Shown: positions 1 through 6,743, counted from the stretch's first letter. The stretch: 14,351 bases of DNA from an uncultured Collinsella sp. (GCA_900542125.1 UQMO01000061.1:1-14351), one strand, 5' to 3'. Made by a program: numbers and translations. The notes: generated from the sequence alone by a model not told the origin.

Positions 1-39
1 AGGCAAGGCATGACCAGAAGGTCTATGCCTTGCCTTTTT
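1..39 (+). terminator. Intrinsic terminator of an upstream gene outside the window
   Basis: The arm AGGCAAGGCAT (1-11) pairs perfectly with ATGCCTTGCCT (25-35). Inside it, GACC (12-15) pairs with GGTC (20-23) around the loop AGAA, leaving one bulged T at 24. The stem runs directly into a run of five T (35-39). This is the standard rho-independent layout on the + strand, so a + strand gene probably ends just before the window. Confidence 0.85.
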
Positions 40-122
40 CATGCCAACTTGTTCGCTCTGGACGTCGCTCGCTGTCCGTCCTCTACCTGCGGCGTTGCCT
101 TGCTCCGGATGCGGTAGTCATC

Positions 123-210
123 GGGGACGTTCTTAAATGACTGGTCAAAGGGGACATTCTTGCGGCACTTGGCACTTGGGGACGTTCCTTTTGTGCCGGC
201 ACTTGGGGAC
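123..210. repeat. Four GGGGAC repeats with 27/28-bp periodicity
   Basis: GGGGAC occurs at 123, 150, 178 and 205, giving spacings of 27, 28 and 27 bp. The last two copies share the longer unit CACTTGGGGAC, and the copies at 123 and 178 share GGGGACGTTC. Short GGCAC/GTGCC inverted pairs flank some copies. The same GGGGAC core occurs inside the hairpin at 3898-3932, so this looks like a dispersed palindromic (REP-like) repeat family. The link to REP elements is an inference from form. Confidence 0.6.
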
Positions 211-321
211 ACCCCTTGCACCAATACCACCCTATGCTTTACCGAGATAAAGTGAACGCCGAGATTCGTAACCCGCTGGCAATCGTTCTATGGCACGATA
301 TTGAACGAATGCATGCTATGC

Positions 322-337
322 GCCCAAATCTTTGGGC
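322..337. promoter_or_regulatory. 16-bp palindrome upstream of the hydratase start
   Basis: GCCCAAA (322-328) is followed by TC and its perfect inverse TTTGGGC (331-337). It ends 15 bases before the chosen start codon and just before the GGGAG ribosome-binding site (343-347). It could be a repressor operator or a short RNA hairpin. No known regulator is recognised from it. Confidence 0.3.
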
Positions 338-352
338 AGAGTGGGAGACAGA

Positions 353-2653
353 ATGGTCAAGCTGTACGAGGACGGCATCTACCTGCGTAACGGCAACGAG
401 GTCGTGCCTGCGGCCGAGGCTGCTGAGCGCGGTATTACGCAGACGCCCGAGGATGCCAAGCGTGGCACCATCGCGTATTCGATCCTCCAGGCACACAATA
501 CGTCCGGAGATCCCGAGGCGCTCAAGATCCGCTTCGACGCCATGGCGAGCCACGACATCACCTTTGTCGGCATCATCCAAACGGCGCGTGCCTCGGGCAT
601 GGAGCAGTTCCCGCTGCCCTACGTGCTCACCAACTGCCATAACTCGCTGTGCGCCGTGGGCGGCACCATCAACGAGGACGACCACGTCTTTGGCCTTTCC
701 GCTGCTAAGAAGTACGGCGGCATCTTCGTTCCGCCGCACATCGCCGTCATCCACTCCTTTATGCGTGAGAACTTCGCCGGCTGCGGCAAGATGATCCTGG
801 GTTCCGACTCGCACACCCGCTACGGCGCTCTGGGCACCATGGCCGTGGGCGAGGGCGGCGGCGAGCTGGCTAAGCAGCTGCTGCGCGACACCTACGATGT
901 CGCCTATCCCGGCGTCGTGGCCATCTACCTCACGGGCGCCCCGCGCCCCGGCGTCGGCCCGCACGATGTGGCGCTCGCCATCATCCGCGCCGTCTTTGCC
1001 AAGGGCTACGTCAAGAACAAGGTCATGGAGTTCGTGGGCCCCGGCATCGCAAACATGACGACCGACTACCGCAACGGCGTCGACGTCATGACCACCGAGA
1101 CCACCTGCCTTTCCTCCATTTGGGCAACTGACGAGGACACGCACGCGTTCCTGGCCATGCACGGCCGCGGCGACGACTACCGCGAGCTCAAGCCCGCCGA
1201 TGTTGCCTACTACGACGGTTGCGTCGAGGTCGACCTGTCGAGCATCAAGCCTATGATCGCGCTGCCGTTCCACCCTTCCAACGGCTTTGAGATCGACGAG
1301 CTCAACGAGAACCTCGAGGACATCCTGCACGAGGTGGAGCTCGAGGCTGCCAAGATCGGCGAGGGCAAGACTCACTTTAGCTTGCTCGACAAAATCGTCG
1401 ACGGTAAGCTGCACGTGCAGCAGGGCGTTATCGCCGGCTGCTCGGGCGGCAACTACGACTCCGTGGTCCAGGCTGCCCGCGTGCTCAGGGGTGCCAACAC
1501 CGGCTGCGGAGAGTTCTCGCTGTCGGTCTACCCCACGAGCCAGCCCGTGGCGCTCGAGCTTACACGCCGTGGCTACATCTACGACCTCATGGAGGCCGGT
1601 GCAATCGTGCGCACGGCATTCTGCGGCCCGTGCTTTGGCGCCGGCGACACGCCCGCCAACAATGGCCTTTCGATCCGCCACACCACGCGCAACTTCCCCA
1701 ACCGCGAGGGTTCCAAGCCGGGCAACGGCCAGCTGAGTGCCGTGGCCCTGATGGACGCCCGCTCCATTGCGGCGACGGCTGCCAACGGCGGCGTCCTGAC
1801 GCCGGCGACCGACCTGCCCGAGGAGACTTGGGACGAGGTCTGCGAGTACACCTTCGACGACGCGCCGTACAAAAAGCGTGTGTACTGGGGCTTTGGCAAG
1901 GCGGAGCCTGCCGACGAGCTGGTCGAGGGTCCCAACATCAAGCCGTGGCCCGCGATGGAGCCCCTCGGCGACGATATCCTGCTCAAGGTGTGCTCCAAGA
2001 TTATGGACCCGGTCACCACGACCGACGAACTCATTCCCTCGGGCGAGACGAGCTCTTTCCGCTCCAACCCGCTGGGTCTGGCCGAGTTTACGCTGAGCCG
2101 CCGCGACCCGGCTTACGTGGGCCGCTCCAAGGAGGTCGACGCCGTAGAGAAGCGCCGCGTTGCCGGCGAGTCCGCGGGTGACCTGGCGGCGCTCGATGCC
2201 GAGCTTGCCGGTGTGTTTGAGGCGCTGACCGGCGCGGGCGTCGCGGCCGATGCCAAGGCGACTGAGTACGGCTCCATGCTCTATGCCAAGAAGCCCGGTG
2301 ACGGTTCCGCCCGCGAGCAGGCCGCGAGCTGCCAGCGCGTAATTGGCGGCCTGGCCAACATCGTCCACGAGTACGCCACCAAGCGTTATCGCTCCAACGT
2401 GATGAACTGGGGCATGGTGCCCTTCCAGATGGAGGCCGAGCCCAACTTTGAGGTGGGCGACTACGTCTTTGTGCCGGGTATCCGTGCCGCGCTCGATGGC
2501 GACCTCAAGAACATTGCTGCCTACGTGGTGCGCGCCGACGGTGCGGTCGAGCAGATTGAGCTCTACATTGCCGATATGACGGCAGAGGAGCGTGCCATCG
2601 TCAAGGCCGGCTGCCTGATCAACTACAACAAGTTCAAGGCCGCTGCCGAGTAA
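353..2653 (+). CDS. Aconitase-superfamily hydratase (YbhJ-like)
   Basis: Predicted cytoplasmic [4Fe-4S] hydro-lyase of the aconitase superfamily, 766 residues. The fold signatures are in order: GSDSHTRYG near residue 150 (substrate/cluster region), a first cluster cysteine C363 in AGCSGGN, the pair C424/C427 in FCGPCFGAGD, then RNFPNREGS, and the swivel-domain motif GSAREQAA near 651 followed by RYRSNVMNWGMVPF. All three cluster cysteines are present, so catalysis is plausible. The first cysteine motif reads GCSGG rather than the SCTN of classical aconitases, which points to the YbhJ-like branch; the substrate of that branch is not settled, and citrate/isocitrate is only one possibility. The ATG at 353 is preferred over an in-frame TTG at 332 because GGGAG (343-347) lies 5 bases upstream of it. 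The gene is monocistronic: the terminator at 1-39 lies upstream and hairpins follow it. Confidence 0.88.
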   Translation: MVKLYEDGIYLRNGNEVVPAAEAAERGITQTPEDAKRGTIAYSILQAHNTSGDPEALKIRFDAMASHDITFVGIIQTARASGMEQFPLPYVLTNCHNSLCAVGGTINEDDHVFGLSAAKKYGGIFVPPHIAVIHSFMRENFAGCGKMILGSDSHTRYGALGTMAVGEGGGELAKQLLRDTYDVAYPGVVAIYLTGAPRPGVGPHDVALAIIRAVFAKGYVKNKVMEFVGPGIANMTTDYRNGVDVMTTETTCLSSIWATDEDTHAFLAMHGRGDDYRELKPADVAYYDGCVEVDLSSIKPMIALPFHPSNGFEIDELNENLEDILHEVELEAAKIGEGKTHFSLLDKIVDGKLHVQQGVIAGCSGGNYDSVVQAARVLRGANTGCGEFSLSVYPTSQPVALELTRRGYIYDLMEAGAIVRTAFCGPCFGAGDTPANNGLSIRHTTRNFPNREGSKPGNGQLSAVALMDARSIAATAANGGVLTPATDLPEETWDEVCEYTFDDAPYKKRVYWGFGKAEPADELVEGPNIKPWPAMEPLGDDILLKVCSKIMDPVTTTDELIPSGETSSFRSNPLGLAEFTLSRRDPAYVGRSKEVDAVEKRRVAGESAGDLAALDAELAGVFEALTGAGVAADAKATEYGSMLYAKKPGDGSAREQAASCQRVIGGLANIVHEYATKRYRSNVMNWGMVPFQMEAEPNFEVGDYVFVPGIRAALDGDLKNIAAYVVRADGAVEQIELYIADMTAEERAIVKAGCLINYNKFKAAAE

Positions 2654-2668
2654 CGCACTTAATTGTCC

Positions 2669-2742
2669 GCCCGGGGCTTACCCTTTCCCGCTCGCTCACG
2701 CGCTTCGCGAGGGTCGCGTTCGGGAAAGGGTAAGCCCCGGGC
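2669..2742. repeat. 22-bp perfect inverted repeat with 30-base loop
   Basis: The arm at 2669-2690 (starting GCCCGGGGCTTACCC) is the exact reverse complement of 2721-2742 (ending GGGTAAGCCCCGGGC). The loop contains a small CTCGC/GCGAG secondary stem. The element starts 15 bases after the hydratase stop codon. No T run follows it directly, so it is not a textbook terminator; it may be a REP-like element or a 3'-end stabilising hairpin. Confidence 0.75.
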
Positions 2743-2798
2743 TACATCTCTGCGTTCTCGTTGGGTCTTGAGGGACGCTAAAAATAAACTTGCTTGAT

Positions 2799-2829
2799 GC
2801 CGCCTCTGTTATCGGGGCGGCTTCTTTTT
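2799..2829 (+). terminator. Probable terminator of the hydratase gene
   Basis: GCCGCC (2799-2804) pairs with GGCGGC (2816-2821) across an 11-base loop, followed by the T-rich tail TTCTTTTT. It lies about 145 bases after the hydratase stop codon and is part of the repeat unit starting at 2793, so the repeat may be supplying the terminator. Confidence 0.5.
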
Positions 2830-2835
2830 GTCGAA

Positions 2836-2871
2836 AACCACCATGAAGGGGTAGGCGCCTTTGCGGTGGTT
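2836..2871. repeat. ACCACC-type palindromic element, diverged copy
   Basis: AACCACC (2836-2842) pairs with GGTGGTT (2865-2871); the inner part GAAGGGGTAGGCGCCTTT matches the core AAAGGGGACAGGCACCTTT of the perfect copy at 3898-3932 with a few substitutions. A half element beginning ACCACCACAAAGGTGCC lies at 3035-3051. Confidence 0.6.
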
Positions 2872-2873
2872 CC

Positions 2874-2938
2874 GTTTGTCTCGACCTGTAACATCTGGGC
2901 CCCTATTTGACGAGCGGCTGTTACAGATTGAGACAAAC
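2874..2938. repeat. Palindromic element with CTGTAACA core, imperfect copy
   Basis: The arm GTTTGTCTCGACCTGTAACA (2874-2893) pairs with 2919-2938 over 20 positions with one G-T wobble and one mismatch. It shares the core TCTCGA(T/C)CTGTAACATCT with the perfect element at 2959-3013, so the two are copies of one family. Confidence 0.7.
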
Positions 2939-2958
2939 AATCGCCGCCGATCATTTCA

Positions 2959-3013
2959 TCTCGATCTGTAACATCTAGGATTGAAAAGGGCCGCTAGATG
3001 TTACAGATCGAGA
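2959..3013. repeat. Palindromic element with CTGTAACA core, perfect copy
   Basis: The 20-base arm at 2959-2978 (TCTCGATCTGTAACATCTAG) is the exact reverse complement of 2994-3013, with a 15-base loop. As RNA this would be a very stable hairpin on either strand. There is no T run and it encodes nothing visible. It sits 21 bases after the related element at 2874-2938. Confidence 0.75.
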
Positions 3014-3065
3014 CAGTGGAACATCGGAACCGAAACCACCACAAAGGTGCCTGCCTGGCGGGTCC

Positions 3066-3713
3066 TTATTTCGATGGGGCCCAGGTTATTTCATCGTCAA
3101 ATAGCCAAGTGCGTGCTGAGCCACTGTCGCGCGCTGTCTGTGGATCGGGCTCGCAAGTTTGTTCGTAGGCATCCTCGGTACACCGATCCATAAAATCGAC
3201 GACTGCCGTCTGGTCGCCTTCCATGACGTAGATCACGTTGCCATCCGAGATATAGACTCCCGGCCCTTCGTTGTCCACGTAGCCGGGGTCGTATGAAACG
3301 TTGCACAGTCTGCTCCCGTTTGCCGCATCGAGTTCAAGGGTCGAATAATACCCGCCATTCATTTGGCCTTTCTTGGCTCGATATATTGCGGCGCCGTACC
3401 ATCGCTTAAACGTCATGCCTTTGAGTAAACTGGTTGCCTTGCCGATAAGCTGCTCATCTTGGGTATAGCGCGTGGCTCCAAGTTCGATTCGGGGATAGTT
3501 GCTGACCCCAAGCGCTGCGGGCGTACCGTCGAAATCGACGGTGATTGAATCGGGTTTGACGATATCGGTGAGGATTTCGATGGGATAGCTTATGGTTTCA
3601 ACCGCCGCCTGCGTCGCCGAGGCAGGGAGAAATGCGAGATAGATAATGCCTACGCCGACTGCGGTAATTGCAAACGCTAAGACGAGCAGGCCGATATAGG
3701 TGGAGCGTTTCAC
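3066..3713 (-). CDS. Hypothetical membrane-anchored protein
   Basis: A 215-residue protein of unrecognised family. Residues about 5-29 form one hydrophobic helix after a short basic start (MKRSTY), giving an N-in signal anchor with the rest outside the membrane. The outer part has no motif I recognise; it is Tyr/Asp-rich and has three cysteines (about 137, 178, 187), which could form a disulfide. The start is the GTG at 3711-3713: GAGAGG (3722-3727) lies 8 bases upstream, whereas the GTG three codons earlier overlaps that site. The gene is visibly less GC-rich than its neighbours and is bracketed by the ~78-bp direct repeats, hinting at acquisition or rapid evolution. It stands alone, opposite in strand to both neighbours. 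Confidence is high that it is a gene and nil on function. Confidence 0.7.
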   Translation of the reverse strand: MKRSTYIGLLVLAFAITAVGVGIIYLAFLPASATQAAVETISYPIEILTDIVKPDSITVDFDGTPAALGVSNYPRIELGATRYTQDEQLIGKATSLLKGMTFKRWYGAAIYRAKKGQMNGGYYSTLELDAANGSRLCNVSYDPGYVDNEGPGVYISDGNVIYVMEGDQTAVVDFMDRCTEDAYEQTCEPDPQTARDSGSARTWLFDDEITWAPSK

Positions 3714-3856
3714 GGTGGGCACCTCTCATGTAATATGCAATCATTAAGATAAATGATACAAGCTTACGACAATATTCAAAAGAAAGCGATCGTTCGAAAT
3801 GGGGGGCTAAAAGGCCCTATTGGGCTTCGATTTGGGATCGCCAAACGTAGACTGGG

Positions 3857-3933
3857 CTTGATACCGCCTCTTTTAATCGGGGCTGATTCTTCTCTGGACC
3901 ACCACAAAGGGGACAGGCACCTTTGTGGTGGTT
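3857..3933. repeat. Downstream copy of the ~78-bp direct repeat
   Basis: Same orientation as the copy at 2793-2871, from CTTGATACCGCCTCT through the ACCACC hairpin. The stem corresponding to the terminator is degraded here (ACCGCC against GGGGCTG), so this copy probably does not terminate transcription. Confidence 0.6.
3898..3932. repeat. ACCACC-type palindromic element, perfect copy
   Basis: ACCACCACAAAGG (3898-3910) pairs perfectly over 13 bp with CCTTTGTGGTGGT (3920-3932) around the 9-base loop GGACAGGCA. The GGGGACAGGC core resembles repeats I associate with REP-type elements mobilised by Y1 (RAYT-like) transposases; no such transposase is present in the window. Confidence 0.7.
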
Positions 3934-3974
3934 TGCATGTCATGAGAGCACTCAGAAAATCTTATATATAGAGA

Positions 3975-4002
3975 CTTAGATTTGTGTATAAGATCGTATA
4001 AA
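3975..4002 (+). promoter_or_regulatory. Tentative clpB promoter
   Basis: TATAAA at 3997-4002 is a good -10 hexamer, about 70 bases before the clpB start. The best -35 at the right distance is CTTAGA (3975-3980, 16-base spacer), which matches the consensus at only three of six positions. No complete CIRCE, HAIR or CtsR operator was found around it. Confidence 0.25.
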
Positions 4003-4014
4003 GCTGGCAACAAT

Positions 4015-4066
4015 ACTTCTCGAACAACGTGAAGCCGCCCCGTAGGGCGGCCGCCCCAAGAGAGGT
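4015..4066 (+). promoter_or_regulatory. clpB 5' leader hairpin that can mask the RBS
   Basis: GCCGCCC (4034-4040) pairs with GGGCGGC (4045-4051) around loop CGTA. Outside an internal loop, ACTTCTC (4015-4021) can pair with GAGAGGT (4060-4066), seven pairs with one G-U. The second strand is the clpB Shine-Dalgarno sequence itself. A weak A/U- and G/U-containing helix over the ribosome-binding site, closed by a strong GC hairpin, is the layout of RNA thermometers; that function is an inference. Confidence 0.35.
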
Positions 4067-4072
4067 GATTCC

Positions 4073-6700
4073 ATGAGAATCGATAAGCTAGCAATGACGT
4101 CGCGCGAGGCGCTGCAGACCGCCATGAGCACGGCTGCCGACGCGCAGGCCGGCGCGGTAGAGCCGATTCACCTGCTGTCCGCCCTGCTCGGTGCCGGCGA
4201 GCGCAATATCTCCGTGATCATCGAGCGCATCGGTGCCGACCCGGCTCAGCTCGCACGCTCCACACAGGATGCCATCGACCACGCGCCCAAGGTTTCGGGC
4301 GAGGGCCAGCAGATGGGCCTGTCCAACGAGCTCGTTCGCGTCATCGAGAAGGCCGAGAAGAAGGCCACCAAGATGGGCGACAGCTTTGTGGTGACCGAGC
4401 ATCTGCTGATGGCGCTTGCCGAGGACAAGGGCGAGGCGGGCCGTGTGCTGCGCGACGCCGGCGTCACCAAGGAGCGCATCGAGCAGGTCTACGAGGAGCT
4501 GCGCGGCGATGATCGCGTGACGTCCGCCGAGGACAAGACCCAGTTTGAGGCGCTGGAACAGTACGGCCGCAATATCTGCGACCTTGCCCGCGCCGGCAAG
4601 CTCGACCCGGTCATTGGCCGTACCGACGAGATCCGTCGCACCATTCAGGTCCTGTCCCGCCGCACCAAGAACAACCCCGTGCTCATCGGCGAGCCGGGTG
4701 TCGGCAAGACGGCCATCGTCGAGGGCATCGCCCAGCGTATCGTGGCCGGCGACGTGCCGAGTACCCTGCGCGACCGCGACCTTATCGAGCTCGACATGAG
4801 CGCGCTGGTCGCCGGCGCTAAGTACCGCGGCGAGTTCGAGGACCGCTTGAAGGCTGTGCTCAAGGAGGTACAGAAGTCCGAAGGCAAGGTCATCCTGTTC
4901 ATCGATGAGCTCCACACCATCGTGGGCGCTGGTGCCACCGAGGGCTCCATGGACGCCGGCAACATCCTCAAGCCGGCGCTTGCCCGTGGCGACTTGCACG
5001 CGATCGGCGCGACCACGCTCGACGAGTATCGCAAGTACATCGAGAAGGACGCGGCGCTCGCCCGTCGTTTCCAGACCGTTATGGTGAGCGAGCCTACCGT
5101 CGAGGACACCATCTCGATCCTGCGTGGCCTCAAGGAGAAGTACGAGATCTTCCACGGTGTGCACATCACCGATAGCGCGCTCGTGGCCGCCGCTGACCTC
5201 TCCGATCGCTATATCGCCGACCGCTTTCTGCCCGACAAGGCCATCGACCTGGTCGATGAGGCCGCAAGCCGCCTGCGCATGGAACTCGACAGCATGCCGG
5301 TCGAGATTGACGCCACCACGCGTCAGCTCACCCAGCTGCAGATCGAGGAGCAGGCGCTCATGAAGGAGACCGACGACGCCTCCAAGGAGCGTCTGGAGGC
5401 CCTGCGCCAAGAGATCGCCGAGGTCCAAGAAAAGCTCAACGTGCAAAAGGCCGGCTGGCTCAACCAGAAGAACGCCATCGACCACGTGCAGGAGCTTAAG
5501 GGACAGCTCGACGAGGCCAGAAGCGAAGAGGAGCGCGCGACGCGCAACGGCGACCTGGGCCGTGCGTCCGAGCTGCGCTACTCCGTGATTCCGGGTCTGC
5601 AGCAGCAGATTCAGGATTCCGAGGCTGCGCTCGAGGCACAAAAGCAGAAGGACGGCGAGGGTCTCAACGAGCAGGTGACCTCCGATGAGATCGCCGAGGT
5701 CGTGAGTGCCTGGACCGGCGTGCCCGTGTCCAAGATGATGCAGGGCGAGCTCGACAAGCTGAAGGGCCTGGAGGGTGAGCTGCATAAGCGCGTCATCGGC
5801 CAGGACGAGGCCGTCTCCGCCGTCGCCGCGGCTGTGCGCCGCAGCCGTGCGGGCCTCTCCGATCCGGACAAGCCCATCGGCAGCTTCTTCTTCCTGGGCC
5901 CCACCGGCGTGGGCAAGACCGAGCTCGCCAAGGCACTTGCCGAGTGCCTGTTCGACGACGAGCGCGCGCTCGTGCGTATCGACATGTCCGAGTACATGGA
6001 GAAGTTCAGCGTCCAGCGTCTGATCGGTGCGCCCCCGGGATACGTGGGTTACGACGAGGGCGGCCAGCTCACTGAGGCCGTGCGCCGTCGTCCGTACTCC
6101 GTGATCTTGCTCGACGAGATGGAGAAGGCCCATCCAGATGTCTTCAACGTGCTGCTGCAGGTGCTCGACGACGGCCGTCTGACCGATGGCCAGGGTCGCC
6201 AGGTGTCCTTCAAGAACACGATTATCATCATGACGTCCAACGTGGGCTCCAAGGCCATCGCCGATCTGTCCGGTAAGGACGAGGAGGAGATGCGCCATCA
6301 GGTCGATGCCGCCATGGCTCAGACCTTCCGCCCCGAGTTCCTCAACCGTATCGACGATATCGTGGTGTTCCATCCGCTCGGCATGGCGCAGATCGAGAAG
6401 ATCGTCGACATCCAGCTTGCCGACGTTCGCGCACGCCTGGCCAAGGAGCGCATGACGCTTGCCATCACCCCGGCGGCCAAGCAGATGCTCGCCGTGGGTG
6501 GCCTGGACCCCGTGTTCGGTGCCCGTCCGCTCAAGCGCCTGGTCCAGCGCGAGGTCGTGGACGCCATCGCCGCCGCCATCATCGACGGCACGGTGCGCGA
6601 GGGCGATCAGGTGACGGTCGATGTCGACAAGGACGGCGGCTTTACCGTCGTGTGCGACAACACGCCGGCGGCCACCTACGAGGTCCCCGACGCCGAGTAG
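4073..6700 (+). CDS. clpB: ClpB protein disaggregase (Hsp100 AAA+ ATPase)
   Basis: Full-length ClpB, 875 residues, close to the usual ~860. It extracts polypeptides from heat-generated aggregates in the cytoplasm, working with DnaK/DnaJ/GrpE. Order of parts: Clp N-domain with two repeats (about 1-150); NBD1 with Walker A GEPGVGKT (206-213) and Walker B ending IDE (277-279); the coiled-coil middle domain (about 400-530, heavy in E/K/Q) that separates ClpB from ClpA/ClpC and contacts DnaK; NBD2 with Walker A GPTGVGKT starting at 609, pore loop GAPPGYVGYDEGGQL, Walker B VILLDE and RPEFLNRID near the sensor-1 to arginine-finger region; and a C-terminal small domain. All catalytic residues look intact. 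The ATG at 4073 has GAGAGGTG 7 bases upstream. The gene is monocistronic with a strong terminator behind it. Heat control may involve the leader hairpin. Confidence 0.97.
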   Translation: MRIDKLAMTSREALQTAMSTAADAQAGAVEPIHLLSALLGAGERNISVIIERIGADPAQLARSTQDAIDHAPKVSGEGQQMGLSNELVRVIEKAEKKATKMGDSFVVTEHLLMALAEDKGEAGRVLRDAGVTKERIEQVYEELRGDDRVTSAEDKTQFEALEQYGRNICDLARAGKLDPVIGRTDEIRRTIQVLSRRTKNNPVLIGEPGVGKTAIVEGIAQRIVAGDVPSTLRDRDLIELDMSALVAGAKYRGEFEDRLKAVLKEVQKSEGKVILFIDELHTIVGAGATEGSMDAGNILKPALARGDLHAIGATTLDEYRKYIEKDAALARRFQTVMVSEPTVEDTISILRGLKEKYEIFHGVHITDSALVAAADLSDRYIADRFLPDKAIDLVDEAASRLRMELDSMPVEIDATTRQLTQLQIEEQALMKETDDASKERLEALRQEIAEVQEKLNVQKAGWLNQKNAIDHVQELKGQLDEARSEEERATRNGDLGRASELRYSVIPGLQQQIQDSEAALEAQKQKDGEGLNEQVTSDEIAEVVSAWTGVPVSKMMQGELDKLKGLEGELHKRVIGQDEAVSAVAAAVRRSRAGLSDPDKPIGSFFFLGPTGVGKTELAKALAECLFDDERALVRIDMSEYMEKFSVQRLIGAPPGYVGYDEGGQLTEAVRRRPYSVILLDEMEKAHPDVFNVLLQVLDDGRLTDGQGRQVSFKNTIIIMTSNVGSKAIADLSGKDEEEMRHQVDAAMAQTFRPEFLNRIDDIVVFHPLGMAQIEKIVDIQLADVRARLAKERMTLAITPAAKQMLAVGGLDPVFGARPLKRLVQREVVDAIAAAIIDGTVREGDQVTVDVDKDGGFTVVCDNTPAATYEVPDAE

Positions 6701-6743
6701 ATTTTGGCCATGCCTTAAAATCTGCCAGTCGTCTCTAAACGCC

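Larger units (their letters stand above)
40..352. other. Spacer between upstream terminator and hydratase gene
   Basis: No convincing gene is seen here. The stretch holds the periodic GGGGAC repeats (123-210) and a tight palindrome (322-337) just before the hydratase ribosome-binding site. Frames that stay open through it in other phases run on into the hydratase gene and look like by-products of GC-rich coding sequence. No clear promoter could be assigned, although the hydratase must be transcribed from somewhere in this spacer because the terminator at 1-39 isolates it from upstream. Confidence 0.6.
2793..2871. repeat. Upstream copy of a ~78-bp direct repeat
   Basis: Begins CTTGATGCCGCCTCT and ends with the ACCACC hairpin at 2836-2871. 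A second, diverged copy in the same orientation lies at 3857-3933, beginning CTTGATACCGCCTCT. By hand alignment the two match over most positions with a few small indels. The pair brackets the orphan gene at 3066-3713. This copy contains the stronger terminator-like stem. Confidence 0.6.
2654..3065. other. Noncoding repeat cluster downstream of the hydratase
   Basis: No gene is seen in these ~410 bases. They hold, in order, a 22-bp perfect inverted repeat, a GC-rich terminator, an ACCACC hairpin, two related palindromes with a CTGTAACATCT core, and a half copy of the ACCACC element starting at 3035. The density of palindromes suggests a hot spot for small non-autonomous elements between two converging genes. 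Confidence 0.65.
3714..4072. other. AT-rich divergent spacer between orphan gene and clpB
   Basis: These ~360 bases have to hold promoters for both divergent genes. They contain the second ~78-bp repeat copy and the clpB leader. The segment just upstream of the orphan gene (3728-3780) is AT-rich with several weak -10-like hexamers but no clear assignment. No reading frame in it resembles a protein. Confidence 0.6.

Noticed and set aside
123..210. Possible mini-CRISPR from the evenly spaced GGGGAC units
   Set aside because: Units share only 6-11 bases, the period is shorter than any repeat-plus-spacer unit, and no cas gene is present.
216..794. Open frame whose first ~45 codons (MHQYHPMLYRDKVNAEIR...) look protein-like
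   Set aside because: It has no good RBS and runs out of phase into the hydratase gene, where it becomes Ser/Arg/Thr-rich shadow sequence. A remnant of an older gene is possible but cannot be supported.
239..2368. Long open frame on the - strand opposite the hydratase gene (709 codons)
   Set aside because: It is exactly antisense to a gene with clear aconitase motifs, its translation is low-complexity and rich in Gly/His/Arg/Val, and it has no recognisable domain. This is the usual shadow of GC-rich codon bias.
3948..3953. GCACTC resembling the left half of a CIRCE heat-shock operator upstream of clpB
   Set aside because: The required GAGTGC half 9 bases downstream is absent. One half-site of six bases is expected by chance.
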